64,000 bases of DNA from Bacilli bacterium (GTDB taxonomy: Bacteria > Bacillota_I > Bacilli_A > RFN20 > UBA1709): assembly GCA_017457045.1 (NCBI GenBank), contig JAFTIF010000002.1:1-64000 (forward strand), written 5' to 3'. The notes below the pieces were generated by a model, which made no database searches, had not been told where the DNA came from, and was given only the letters and a program-made list of their open reading frames with translations. Positions within the stretch are counted from its first letter, which is position 1. Each line of letters opens with the position of its first letter. A program made the position numbers and the translations under genes. Of this stretch, positions 25,058 through 34,560 are shown piece after piece.

Positions 25058-27394
25058 ATGATTTCAATAAAAAATAATTATATTAAGCTAGATACAAATA
25101 ACACTAGCTATATTATGCATGTTAGTAAAACAAAACATCTAATGAATCTTTATTATGGAAGAAGAATTGAGATAGTTAATGATGATATTTCTTTTTTGGA
25201 TGAAAAAGTTGTTTATCCTCATGGAACTACTCCTTTTTATGACGATGCATTAGCAAAAGGTTTTACTTTAGATGATGTTAATCTTGAATATCCTACAGTA
25301 GGGAAGGGAGATTATCGTGAATCTAGTTTAATAGTTGAAACTAAACTTGGCTATGTAACTGATTTTAAATTTGAAAGTGCTAGAGTAGAAGAAAGTGTTT
25401 TATTAAAAGACTTGCCATCTTGTACAAATCAAAAAGAAAATTTAATTGTTACTTTAAAAGATGAAGTTTCAAATTTAAAGTTGGAACTTATTTATGGTGT
25501 CTATGATGATAAAGATGTTATTACAAGAAGTGTAAGATTAATTAATGAAGATAAAGACTCAATATATATAAATAAGATTGCTTCTTTTAATCTTGATATT
25601 TCAAGTGATGAATTTGAATTAATTAATTTTAATGGCGCTTGGATTTTAGAAACACATCAAAGTAATAAGAATTTAACACCTGGTATTTATATAAATGATT
25701 CAAAAACAGGAAACAGTAGTGCAAAACATAATCCATTCTTTATGCTTCAAGAGAAAAATGGAACACTAAATACTGGAAGTGCATATGGATTTAATTTGGT
25801 TTATAGTGGAAATCATCAAGAATTAGTAGAAGTAACAACTTTCCATAAAACAAGAATTCAAAATGGAATAAATCCATTCTGTTTTAGATATGAAGTTAAA
25901 GAAAATGAAACATTTGAAACACCTGTAGCAGTTTTAACTTACTCAAATAAAGGTTTAAATGGAGTAAGTCAAAATATGCATAAATTTGTAAACAATCATA
26001 TCGTAAGGGGACAATGGGCTAATAAAGAAAGACCTGTATTATTAAATAACTGGGAAGGTACATATTTTGAATTTACAGAAGCTAAAATAATTTCGTTAGC
26101 TAAAAAAGCAAAAGATGTAGGTGTAGAACTATTTGTCTTAGATGATGGTTGGTTTGGATCAAGAACTGATGATACAAAAGGTCTAGGAGATTGGGTCGTT
26201 AACAAGAAAAAATTACCGCATGATTTATATGGTTTAGCAGATAAGATCAATAAAATGGGTATGAAATTTGGATTATGGTTTGAACCGGAAATGGTTAATG
26301 AAAATTCAGATTTATATAGAACTCATCCTGATTGGGCAATTAAAGTTCCAGGTAGAGTTCCAACTCCAAGTAGAAATCAATTGGTCTTAAACTTATCAAA
26401 AACAGAGGTTCAAGATTATATTATTGATGCAGTTTCTAAGATTTTAAGTAGTGCAAATATCGAATACGTTAAATGGGATATGAACAGAAATATTTCAGAT
26501 TTCTATAGTGATGAGTTTAATCAAGGAGAATTCTTCCATCGTTATATGATTGGATTATATAGAGTGTTAAATGAATTAACTTCAAGATTCCCATATATTT
26601 TATTCGAATCATGTGCAAGTGGTGGAAATAGATTTGATTTAGGTATGTTATGTTATATGCCTCAAACATGGACAAGTGATGATACAGATGCATACGAAAG
26701 AATGTGGATTCAATCAGGAACTGCATCTGGTTATCCTTTATCAAGCATGGGATGTCATGTATCAGCTTCTCCTAGTCATCAATTATTAAGAAGAACGCCT
26801 TTAGATACAAGATTTAATGTCGCAATGTTTGGTGTTTTAGGATATGAATTAGATTTAGGAAAGTTAAGCAAAGTTGAAATTGATTCAATTGAAGAACAAA
26901 TCAAATTCTATAAGAAACATAGGCACATTTTGCAATATGGAACATTCTATCAATTACAAAACTTTGCTAAAGATGATAAAACAATATGGATGGTTTTAAG
27001 TGAAGATAAAAAAGAAGGATTATTAGGATATTACCAAGGAATATCTGTTGCAAATCCTAAGGTAGATATGCTTAAAACAATCGATGTATTCGAGGATGGA
27101 ATTTATCATGTTGAAAATAGACCACAAAAGATTGATATTAAAACTTTCGGTGATTTATTAAATAGAGTTTTACCTGTAAATGTTAATACAGAAGGGAATC
27201 TAGTGAATGGTATATCTCATGTTTATGCAATGAAAACTGAATGTGAAGCATATGACGTTACAGGTGCAGCATTGAATGCTGGTGCTATTAGATTAAAACC
27301 TCAATGGCATGGAACTGGATGGGATGAACAAAGTGTAAGATTATTAGGAGATTTTGGCTCAAGAGTATATCATTTTAAGATGAAAGAGGAATAA
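25058..27394 (+). CDS. Alpha-galactosidase, GH36
   Basis: 778 aa, full length for bacterial GH36. N-terminal beta-supersandwich, then the barrel with RPVLLNNWEGTYFEFTEAKI and FVLDDGWFGSRTDD. The nucleophile Asp is in YVKWDMNRNISD and the acid/base Asp in WTSDDTDAYERMWIQ; FESCASGGNRFDLG is the conserved substrate loop. It releases galactose from raffinose-family sugars or melibiose in the cytoplasm (no signal peptide). Galactokinase follows after 2 bases, giving a simple galactose-release and phosphorylation operon. Confidence 0.95.
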   Translation: MISIKNNYIKLDTNNTSYIMHVSKTKHLMNLYYGRRIEIVNDDISFLDEKVVYPHGTTPFYDDALAKGFTLDDVNLEYPTVGKGDYRESSLIVETKLGYVTDFKFESARVEESVLLKDLPSCTNQKENLIVTLKDEVSNLKLELIYGVYDDKDVITRSVRLINEDKDSIYINKIASFNLDISSDEFELINFNGAWILETHQSNKNLTPGIYINDSKTGNSSAKHNPFFMLQEKNGTLNTGSAYGFNLVYSGNHQELVEVTTFHKTRIQNGINPFCFRYEVKENETFETPVAVLTYSNKGLNGVSQNMHKFVNNHIVRGQWANKERPVLLNNWEGTYFEFTEAKIISLAKKAKDVGVELFVLDDGWFGSRTDDTKGLGDWVVNKKKLPHDLYGLADKINKMGMKFGLWFEPEMVNENSDLYRTHPDWAIKVPGRVPTPSRNQLVLNLSKTEVQDYIIDAVSKILSSANIEYVKWDMNRNISDFYSDEFNQGEFFHRYMIGLYRVLNELTSRFPYILFESCASGGNRFDLGMLCYMPQTWTSDDTDAYERMWIQSGTASGYPLSSMGCHVSASPSHQLLRRTPLDTRFNVAMFGVLGYELDLGKLSKVEIDSIEEQIKFYKKHRHILQYGTFYQLQNFAKDDKTIWMVLSEDKKEGLLGYYQGISVANPKVDMLKTIDVFEDGIYHVENRPQKIDIKTFGDLLNRVLPVNVNTEGNLVNGISHVYAMKTECEAYDVTGAALNAGAIRLKPQWHGTGWDEQSVRLLGDFGSRVYHFKMKEE

Positions 27395-27396
27395 TT

Positions 27397-28545
27397 ATGG
27401 ACGTTAAGAATAATTTTAAAAATATATTTGGTTATGAAGCAGAGCATGTTTATTTTGCTCCTGGTAGGGTAAATCTTATTGGTGAACATGTTGACTATAA
27501 TGGTGGTATGGTTTTACCTTGTGCTTTAACAATCGGAACATATGGTGTAGTTAGTTTAAGAGATGATAACAAAATAAGAATCTATTCTGAAAATTTTAAA
27601 GAAGCAGGGATTATTAATTTAAACTTAGAATCTAAGGATTTAGAAAAAGGCTATTATGATTATATTATTGCTATTCTTGCTGTATTAGAAAAAATGGGTC
27701 ATACAGTAGATAAAGGATTTGATATTTATTTATATGGAAATATTCCAAATGGCTCAGGTCTTTCAAGTAGTGCATCACTAACTGTATTGTTAGGATACTT
27801 ATTAAATGATTTATTTGATTTTGGATTAACTAAAGTTGATTTAGCAAAACTAGGTCAAGCATGTGAACATTATGTTGGTGTTAATTGTGGAATTATGGAT
27901 CACTTTGCTTCTTCATTAGGAAAAGATGGATCTGCAATATACTTAAATACAAATACATTAGAATATTCATATGTGCCTGTAGATTTTAAAGACTATCAAT
28001 TAATAGTTATTAACACAAATAAGAAAAGAAAATTAACTGATTCAAAATATAATGAAAGACGTGGAGAATGTGATAGATCATTAGCATTGTTAAAAGAGCA
28101 CTTTGCTATAAATGAATTATGTGATTTAAAAGTTGAAGATTTGGATAAAGTAGAAAAAATCTTAAATGATGATGTTTTATTTAGAAGAGTAAAACATGCT
28201 ATTACTGAAAATGATAGAGTTTTAAAATTCTCTAAGGCATTAGAAACAGGAGATTTATTAAAAGCAGGCGAATATTTAAATGGTTCACACGCATCGTTAA
28301 AAGATGATTATGAAGTAACAGGTATTGAACTTGATACTTTAGTAGCTGCTTTACAAGCTCAAGAAGGTACAATTGGTGCTAGAATGGTTGGAGCAGGATT
28401 TGGTGGCTGTGCAATTGCACTTGTCCATAAAGATAATGTAAAAGAAGCAGCAGAAAAAGCTTCAAAAATTTATGAAAAAGAAATCGGTTATGCACCAACA
28501 GTTTATTATGTAGAAATAGGAACAGGAGTTCATAAGATTAGTTAA
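27397..28545 (+). CDS. galK: Galactokinase
   Basis: 382 aa GHMP kinase. Galactose signature GRVNLIGEHVDYNGGMVLPCAL near residue 25, ATP motif NGSGLSSSASLTVLLG, and motif 3 GARMVGAGFGGCAIALV are all present. CGIMDHFASSLGK holds the catalytic Asp. It makes galactose 1-phosphate from galactose released by the upstream alpha-galactosidase. galT and galE are not in the window, so the Leloir route must be completed elsewhere. Confidence 0.95.
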   Translation: MDVKNNFKNIFGYEAEHVYFAPGRVNLIGEHVDYNGGMVLPCALTIGTYGVVSLRDDNKIRIYSENFKEAGIINLNLESKDLEKGYYDYIIAILAVLEKMGHTVDKGFDIYLYGNIPNGSGLSSSASLTVLLGYLLNDLFDFGLTKVDLAKLGQACEHYVGVNCGIMDHFASSLGKDGSAIYLNTNTLEYSYVPVDFKDYQLIVINTNKKRKLTDSKYNERRGECDRSLALLKEHFAINELCDLKVEDLDKVEKILNDDVLFRRVKHAITENDRVLKFSKALETGDLLKAGEYLNGSHASLKDDYEVTGIELDTLVAALQAQEGTIGARMVGAGFGGCAIALVHKDNVKEAAEKASKIYEKEIGYAPTVYYVEIGTGVHKIS

Positions 28546-28558
28546 GAATTAAAATATT

Positions 28559-28590
28559 TCTTATCGCATATATTAATTATGGTGATAAGA
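28559..28590 (+). promoter_or_regulatory. Hairpin covering the ribosome binding site of the M15-like gene
   Basis: TCTTATC (28559-28565) can pair perfectly with GATAAGA (28584-28590), with an inner CATA/TATG helix. It would sequester GGTGAT and the first base of the start codon, which could limit translation. Also a possible protein-binding palindrome. Confidence 0.35.
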
Positions 28591-29267
28591 TGGTCAAAAT
28601 CATAGTATATAATACAAAAACAAACACATTAGAAACTTATTATCGAAATAAATCGCAACAAATGCCTTATATTCGTAATAAGTTTCTTTCAGTTAGAGAG
28701 TTTTTAGGAAGCAGTAAAAGTAATACTGTTTGGACTACTAAGCAAGCGATGGAAGCTTTTAATACAACTAGAACAAAATGGGGAAAACCAATATATGTAG
28801 GATATGTTTTTAAAAGAATTTATGAGGGTGGACATTCTTATCAAAGTCAACACTATGCCGGAGTTTCCTTTGATGTAGCACAAAATCTTTCTACAAGTGA
28901 AAGAAAAAAACTTAATACTTTAGCTAAAAAATTAAACGTATGGGGGTATGTTGAGCCTATTAGCATGACTCCATCTTGGGTTCATTTTGACAGACGCTAT
29001 GGTACTCCTGCATGTAGTGCGGGATTTCCTCTATTGAAATATGGCAGTCGAGGTGTATATGTATTAATTTTGCAAGATGCATTAAATACACTTGGATATA
29101 ATACTGGTGGACTGGATGGGATATTTGGTAGTAAGACTAGAACTGCCGTTGCGAATTATCAAAGAAGATATGGGATTTCTATGTCATATACTGCGAATTG
29201 TGAAACATGGTCATCAATTACTAAAAGAGTTAGAGGAATAGGAAGAAAAAGTACGACAGTTGATTAA
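28590..29267 (+). CDS. M15-like peptidase domain plus peptidoglycan-binding domain protein
   Basis: 225 aa. Residues 40-140 look like a zinc D-Ala-D-Ala peptidase-type fold, with HYAGVSFDVA (the H-x6-D ligand pair) and SWVHFDRR (third His). Residues about 150-215 are a PG_binding_1 domain (LKYGSRGVYVLILQDALNTLGY, DGIFGSKTRTAVANYQRRYG). No signal peptide is visible, so export would need another route (holin-like or lysis), or it acts after lysis. The pairing resembles phage or sporulation endolysins but no phage genes are nearby. Confidence 0.72.
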   Translation: MVKIIVYNTKTNTLETYYRNKSQQMPYIRNKFLSVREFLGSSKSNTVWTTKQAMEAFNTTRTKWGKPIYVGYVFKRIYEGGHSYQSQHYAGVSFDVAQNLSTSERKKLNTLAKKLNVWGYVEPISMTPSWVHFDRRYGTPACSAGFPLLKYGSRGVYVLILQDALNTLGYNTGGLDGIFGSKTRTAVANYQRRYGISMSYTANCETWSSITKRVRGIGRKSTTVD

Positions 29268-29273
29268 AATATT

Positions 29274-29302
29274 TTGATTTTTCATGTATTATAGTGTATA
29301 AT
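29274..29302 (+). promoter_or_regulatory. Promoter of degV gene
   Basis: TTGATT (29274-29279), 17 bases, TATAAT (29297-29302). Confidence 0.7.
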
Positions 29303-29335
29303 TATCCTGTTATATTATGCGCTTGGAGGATTTTT

Positions 29336-30196
29336 ATGGCTAGAGTTAAAGTTGTATCTGATAGTACTTGTGACTTAGGAAATGAAATTTTAAGTAGTTT
29401 AAATGTAGGTGTTATTCCTTTATATATAGAACACGAAGGTAAAGTTTTTGAAGATGGTGTTGATATTACAACAAAAGAAATGTATGAGTTAATTAGAAGT
29501 AGTGGTAAATTAACTAAATCTAGTTGTAGATCACCTGAAGAGTTAAAGTTATTCTTTAAAAAGTTCTTAGATGAAGGTTATGATCAAGTTATTTATATGG
29601 GTATTGGTAGTACTTTATCTGGTACATTCAATAACGCAAGACTTGCATCATTAGAATTAGGAACAGATAAGGTATTTATTGTTGATTCACTAAACTTATC
29701 TACAGGTATTGGTTTACTTGTTTATAAAGCTTGTGAATATCGTGATCAAGGTTTAGATGCAAAAGAAATTGCAGAAAGATTAAATGCATTAGTTCCTAAT
29801 GTACGTAGCCAATTTGTTATCGATACATTTGAAAACTTACATAAAGGTGGAAGATGTAGCGGCATGGCAAGAATCTTTGGTACAATGTTACGTATTAAAC
29901 CAAATATTAAAGTAATAAATGGTAAATTAGAAGTTGCAAGAAAACCTATTGGTATGAAACGTGGTTTATTAGCAATGATTTCAGATATTCAAGAAGATTT
30001 CAATAACAATAATGTGGATTTAGGTCATGTTATGGTTACTCATTCATTTGCTGATGAAGATGCACAATTTATTATTCCTAGATTAATTCAAATGGGAATT
30101 CCTGCTGATAAAATTGTTGAAACAAAAGCAGGTTGTGTTATTTCAACACACTGTGGTGAAGGAACAATCGGTATCTTATATATTACAAATAACTAA
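29336..30196 (+). CDS. DegV family fatty acid-binding protein
   Basis: 286 aa. VKVVSDSTCDLGNEIL at the N-terminus, IYMGIGSTLSGTFNNARLA in the middle and HKGGRCSGMARIFGTMLRIKPNI are classic DegV features; HCGEGTIGILY closes the protein. DegV/FakB proteins bind fatty acids and present them to the FakA kinase for phosphorylation. No fakA in the window. The ATG at 29336 follows TTGGAGG at the right distance; a longer open frame upstream overlaps the promoter and is rejected. Confidence 0.92.
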   Translation: MARVKVVSDSTCDLGNEILSSLNVGVIPLYIEHEGKVFEDGVDITTKEMYELIRSSGKLTKSSCRSPEELKLFFKKFLDEGYDQVIYMGIGSTLSGTFNNARLASLELGTDKVFIVDSLNLSTGIGLLVYKACEYRDQGLDAKEIAERLNALVPNVRSQFVIDTFENLHKGGRCSGMARIFGTMLRIKPNIKVINGKLEVARKPIGMKRGLLAMISDIQEDFNNNNVDLGHVMVTHSFADEDAQFIIPRLIQMGIPADKIVETKAGCVISTHCGEGTIGILYITNN

Positions 30197-30201
30197 TTGA
30201 A

Positions 30202-30229
30202 AAATGGTTGAGTTAAATCTCAACCATTT
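30202..30229. terminator. Bidirectional terminator
   Basis: Perfect 11-bp stem AAATGGTTGAG/CTCAACCATTT with loop TTAAAT; the stop codon of the amidase gene (30215-30213) is inside the loop. Confidence 0.9.
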
Positions 30230-31130
30230 CTTTTATTTCTCCATATAAATTATTGATTCCATATCTATCATATATATCATGTGGACAATGTTTGCCAGAT
30301 GCATCTTTATGAGTAATGATGTTTTTATTTGTTATTAAGTATTCTTGTTTTAATAAGTGAATTAAAGTTAAGGCGTTACTAATTGCTTTATTTTTAATTT
30401 CTTTATTTTGAGAAGTAGATCTTGCAATTTCGATTCCTATAGATTGTTTGTTTATAGATAAAACACCTGCATGATATGCTGAATTAGATAAAGGTATAGC
30501 TTGATAAATACTAGATTCGTCTACTGCAAAATGATATGAAGTAGAAGAGGTGTTACTAGAACTATGTAAATAATTAACTTCATTTTTAGCAGAAGCATTA
30601 TTTGCTGTATTATGGATTACGATTTTACTAGGATTCATTGAAGGGCCTATCTTATAATTTTTTGTTAAGAATTTATAATGAATTGGTATTCCGTTTTGCG
30701 TTGTTTGAACAATCTTTTTTTCTGTGATTACAATTTCAAAATCTTTTTTATATCCATTCGCGACTGCACTTAATGTAATAATCCCATCTTGTTTAACAGT
30801 TAGTTTATTGTCATTAATTGCAATTTTATTGCTCGATGTTACCCAGTCAATTTCCACTTCATTTACTTCGAATGGTAGTTCGATAAAATTGTAATTTTTC
30901 ACATTGAGAAATAAGTATTCTAAAGGATTTGTTTTGTTTTGATTTGAAGGGATTGAACTATAAATCTCTTCTTCAATAATAGAACTTGAAGATGATGAAG
31001 ACTCAACTTTTATAGAACTAGAAATACTACTCGAAGAATTAGAAATTACCGAAGAAATCGGTAGATTTTCTCCACAACTAGTAAAAAGAATAGTAAGAGT
31101 TAGAATTGGTAAAATAAAGATTTTTTTCAT
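30213..31130 (-). CDS. N-acetylmuramoyl-L-alanine amidase lipoprotein
   Basis: 305 aa from the ATG at 31130 (GGAGGTG upstream). Signal peptide with lipobox LFTSC, then a Ser-rich linker to about residue 55, then an Ig-like beta domain (about 60-140, ending KDFEIVITEKK), then an Amidase_2 domain. Zinc ligands are visible: His in KIVIHNTANN, His in IITHKDASG and Cys in KHCPHD. It should cut the amide between muramic acid and the stem peptide at the outer membrane-facing wall. Single gene, convergent with degV. Confidence 0.87.
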   Translation of the reverse strand: MKKIFILPILTLTILFTSCGENLPISSVISNSSSSISSSIKVESSSSSSSIIEEEIYSSIPSNQNKTNPLEYLFLNVKNYNFIELPFEVNEVEIDWVTSSNKIAINDNKLTVKQDGIITLSAVANGYKKDFEIVITEKKIVQTTQNGIPIHYKFLTKNYKIGPSMNPSKIVIHNTANNASAKNEVNYLHSSSNTSSTSYHFAVDESSIYQAIPLSNSAYHAGVLSINKQSIGIEIARSTSQNKEIKNKAISNALTLIHLLKQEYLITNKNIITHKDASGKHCPHDIYDRYGINNLYGEIKEMVEI

Positions 31131-31267
31131 ATTATTCACCTCCGTTTTATAATAATACATAACTTATTAATAAAAGTCATTGGTATAAATTTCCAAGGTG
31201 AATTTTTAATTATATTTTAAAGGTTATTTATCTATGTTATAATAAATCTAGAAAGAGCGTGATAATT

Positions 31268-33604
31268 ATGGATATTAAAAAGATAATTAATGAACTAACT
31301 ATTGATGAAAAAATATCTCTTTTGTGTGGAATGGATTCTTGGCACACAAAAAACATCTATAGATTAGGAATAAGAAGCATTCAAGTGAATGATGGACCTC
31401 ATGGTTTAAGAATTCCTTTGGATGAAGGAGGATCTATTCCTTCGACTTGTTTTCCTCCTGCAGCTACATTTGCTTGTAGCTATGATAATGAACTAATTGA
31501 AAAAGTTGGCAAAGCAATTGCAAAAGAATGTAAAAGCCACGATGTTGATATTCTTTTAGGTCCAGGTTTTAATATTAAAAGAAGTCCTTTATGCGGTCGT
31601 AATTTTGAATATTATTCTGAAGATCCTTATGTGTCTGGTTCTTTAGCATCTAGTTTTGTTAAGGGAGTTCAAAGTGAAGGTGTTGGAGCATGTGTAAAAC
31701 ACTATGCTGTTAATAGCCAAGAAAATTTCCGCTTAACAATAGATTCTGTTGTTGATGAAAGAGCATTGAGAGAAATATATCTTAAAGCGTTTGAAATAGT
31801 TATTAAGGAAGCTAAGCCGTATGCTTTGATGGGTTCTTATAATAGAATTAATGGAACTCATGGTTGTCAAAATGAACATTTATTAAATGAAATTTTAAGA
31901 AATGAATGGAACTATGATGGTTTAGTTATGTCTGACTGGGGTGCAGTAAATGATATTGTTGCAAGCATTAAAGCTGGATTGGATTTAGAAATGCCTTCAA
32001 GTTTTGGACAAGGGATAGCAAAACTTAAGAAAGCGTATGAAGAAAAAAGAATTAGTGATGAAGAGATAGATAAAGCTGTTTTTCATATTTTATTAGCACT
32101 AGAAAAAAGTTTATCTAGAAAAAATGAACCTTGTGATTATGAAGAAAATCATGATTTAGCAAGAAAGGTGGCAGCTGAATCTTTTGTACTTCTAAAAAAT
32201 GAAGGTGTATTACCAATTAATGAAGATGAAAAAGTTTTATTTGTTGGTGAATTAATTAAAAAACCAATTCTTCAAGGCGGTGGCAGTTCAAAAATTGTCA
32301 TGACAAAAATTGATATATTAGACGATGAACTTAGGAAAAAGAAAAATTATAAATATATAAAAGGATATGGAGTAAATAAAGGCTTTGATCCTGAAGTTCA
32401 TAGAGAAGTTTTAAATGAAGCATCTAAATACGATAAGATAGTTTTATTTGTAGGTCAATCATTAAAAGATGTAACTGAAGGTGTTGATAGAGTTTCAATG
32501 GAACTAGGATTTGTCCAAACTAGATTGATTAATGATTTGGCAAAGCTTAATAAAAAACTCGTAGTTGTTTTATCTATTGGAAGTGCGATTTATATGCCAT
32601 GGATTGATAAAGTTGATGCTGTATTAAATACTCATTTATTAGGACAAGCAGGGGCAAAAGCTGTAGTTGACACTTTATATGGTGATAATAATCCTAGTGG
32701 TAAGTTAACAGAAACTTATGCAATGTCATTAGAAGATTCTGTATGGAATAAGTATTATCATAAAGGAAATAAATCAGCATATTATCAAGAATCAATCTTT
32801 GTTGGATATAGATATTATGATACTTTTAATAAGAATGTTTTATTCCCATTCGGTCATGGTTTATCATATAGTAAGTTTGATTATAAAAACATTTCTATAA
32901 CAAAACAAAATGATAAAATTTATTTAAATTTCGATTTGGAAAACACAAGTGAAATTGATGGAAAAGAAGTTGTTCAAGTTTATGTTAGCAAACTTAATTC
33001 GAAGATTTATAGAAGTGAACATGAATTAAGAAAATTTAAAAAAGTACTTGTAAAATCGCATGAAATTAAAAATATAACAATCGAACTGGATTTAGATGAT
33101 TTTAAATATTATGATATAAATGAATCTAATTTTGTAATCGAAGATGGTGAATATCTAATTAAGATAGGTTCATCATCTAGAGATATAAGATTAACTGAAA
33201 AAATCATTTTAGAAGGTAAGAAAGAAAACTTCCCACATTCAGATGTCAAAACGTACTATGAAGGAACATTTAGTAATGAAGACTATGCAAAAATTTTAGG
33301 AAGAGAACTACCATCACTAAATCATTCGAAATGCAAATTTCATGAAAATTCAACTATTTTAGATTTGAAAAAAACTTTTATAGGATCTATCATTGCAAAA
33401 GTTATAGTTTCAAAATCTAAAGGCCAACAAGATGCTGAAGATATTTTTGAAGGAGGATCTTTTGAAGATACTTTGAATTTCATGCCTTTAAGAGCATTAT
33501 CTAATATGAGTGGTGGACAGTTACCAGAAAATATGATGTATGCTATAATAGATATATTAAATAATAATTTCAAAGAAGGAATTAGAAAGTTTAGAGGTAA
33601 ATAA
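31268..33604 (+). CDS. Glycoside hydrolase family 3 protein, beta-glucosidase type
   Basis: 778 aa. N-terminal barrel with IQVNDGPHGLR, GRNFEYYSEDPYVSG and GVGACVKHYAVNSQENFR; the nucleophile Asp is in YDGLVMSDWGAVND. The C-terminal sandwich begins ESFVLLKNEGVLPI, followed by a fibronectin III-like domain (GKEVVQVYVSKLNS) and an extra C-terminal helical tail of about 80 residues. No signal peptide, so intracellular hydrolysis of a beta-glucoside. Start taken as the ATG at 31268; an in-frame GTG at 31259 is possible. PAP2 gene follows after 2 bases. Confidence 0.9.
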   Translation: MDIKKIINELTIDEKISLLCGMDSWHTKNIYRLGIRSIQVNDGPHGLRIPLDEGGSIPSTCFPPAATFACSYDNELIEKVGKAIAKECKSHDVDILLGPGFNIKRSPLCGRNFEYYSEDPYVSGSLASSFVKGVQSEGVGACVKHYAVNSQENFRLTIDSVVDERALREIYLKAFEIVIKEAKPYALMGSYNRINGTHGCQNEHLLNEILRNEWNYDGLVMSDWGAVNDIVASIKAGLDLEMPSSFGQGIAKLKKAYEEKRISDEEIDKAVFHILLALEKSLSRKNEPCDYEENHDLARKVAAESFVLLKNEGVLPINEDEKVLFVGELIKKPILQGGGSSKIVMTKIDILDDELRKKKNYKYIKGYGVNKGFDPEVHREVLNEASKYDKIVLFVGQSLKDVTEGVDRVSMELGFVQTRLINDLAKLNKKLVVVLSIGSAIYMPWIDKVDAVLNTHLLGQAGAKAVVDTLYGDNNPSGKLTETYAMSLEDSVWNKYYHKGNKSAYYQESIFVGYRYYDTFNKNVLFPFGHGLSYSKFDYKNISITKQNDKIYLNFDLENTSEIDGKEVVQVYVSKLNSKIYRSEHELRKFKKVLVKSHEIKNITIELDLDDFKYYDINESNFVIEDGEYLIKIGSSSRDIRLTEKIILEGKKENFPHSDVKTYYEGTFSNEDYAKILGRELPSLNHSKCKFHENSTILDLKKTFIGSIIAKVIVSKSKGQQDAEDIFEGGSFEDTLNFMPLRALSNMSGGQLPENMMYAIIDILNNNFKEGIRKFRGK

Positions 33605-33606
33605 TT

Positions 33607-34560
33607 ATGAATCTATTAAATATTTCGCCGTTCTACGAATTTCAATTAGACATTATTCGTGGGTTACAAAGTATTGCAAGTGATGGTTTAACACTTTTTG
33701 TTGAATTAATTACTATGATTGGTGAAGAATATATTGCTATTTTTGTTCTAGCAGTTATTTATTTGCTATTTAATAAAAGAATTGCACAAAAGATTATTTT
33801 TGAAATTGCAGTTGCTCAATCATTAAATGGTTTGATTAAAAACTTTGTTAAAGAACCTCGTCCTCATACAATGGCTAATGATGTTATTGATATGAGACAT
33901 GCAGAAGGATATTCTTTCCCAAGTGGTCACTCTCAAATGACAGGTGTTTGGTTAAACGGCCTTGCAATTGAGATTGAAAAAGCTAAAAAGATTAAATGGC
34001 CTTATATTGTTGCTAATGTTTTATTAGTAATGGTCATGATTTCTAGAATGTATCTTGGTCAACATTTCTTGGTTGATGTTATCTGCGGAGGATTACTTGG
34101 TGTTGGCTGTGCTTTCTTAATTAGTTATCTATATGATAAATATGAAGAAAAAGGAAAACTACATCTTTTATATCAAATGGTTTGTTTGTTGTTTGTTCCA
34201 TTTGCATTATATTTCATGATTACATGTGGTGATTACCAAGAATTTGGTTATTCTTTCTTCAAAATGTTTGGTTTATTAGTAGGCGTTTCATTTGCATATT
34301 GGTTTGAAAAAAAATACGTAAACTTTGGATTCGATATTCCTGTATGGAAAAAAGTTTTACGTATTTTAGGTGCTGTTATTGTAATATTAGGTGTAAAATC
34401 TGGTCTAGGTGCAGTATTTACTTTAATTGGTGATGCTTGTGTTGCTAAAGGTGAATGGGGTCATGCAGTATACCATTTATTACACTTTGTAAGATATGGA
34501 TTATTAGCATTTGGCGCTATGGGATTCTACCCATGGGTATTTAAAAAATTAAACTTTTAA
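33607..34560 (+). CDS. PAP2-family membrane phosphatase
   Basis: 317 aa with about eight membrane helices. The three acid phosphatase motifs are seen: KEPRPH (KxxxxxxRP region), FPSGHSQMTG (PSGH) and SRMYLGQHFLVDVICG (SRxxxxxHxxxD). It should remove phosphate from lipid phosphates or pyrophosphates such as phosphatidic acid or undecaprenyl pyrophosphate outside the membrane. The C-terminal extension of three to four extra helices makes it longer than minimal PAP2 proteins. Same transcript as the GH3 gene; its last 12 bases overlap the convergent regulator gene. Confidence 0.88.
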   Translation: MNLLNISPFYEFQLDIIRGLQSIASDGLTLFVELITMIGEEYIAIFVLAVIYLLFNKRIAQKIIFEIAVAQSLNGLIKNFVKEPRPHTMANDVIDMRHAEGYSFPSGHSQMTGVWLNGLAIEIEKAKKIKWPYIVANVLLVMVMISRMYLGQHFLVDVICGGLLGVGCAFLISYLYDKYEEKGKLHLLYQMVCLLFVPFALYFMITCGDYQEFGYSFFKMFGLLVGVSFAYWFEKKYVNFGFDIPVWKKVLRILGAVIVILGVKSGLGAVFTLIGDACVAKGEWGHAVYHLLHFVRYGLLAFGAMGFYPWVFKKLNF

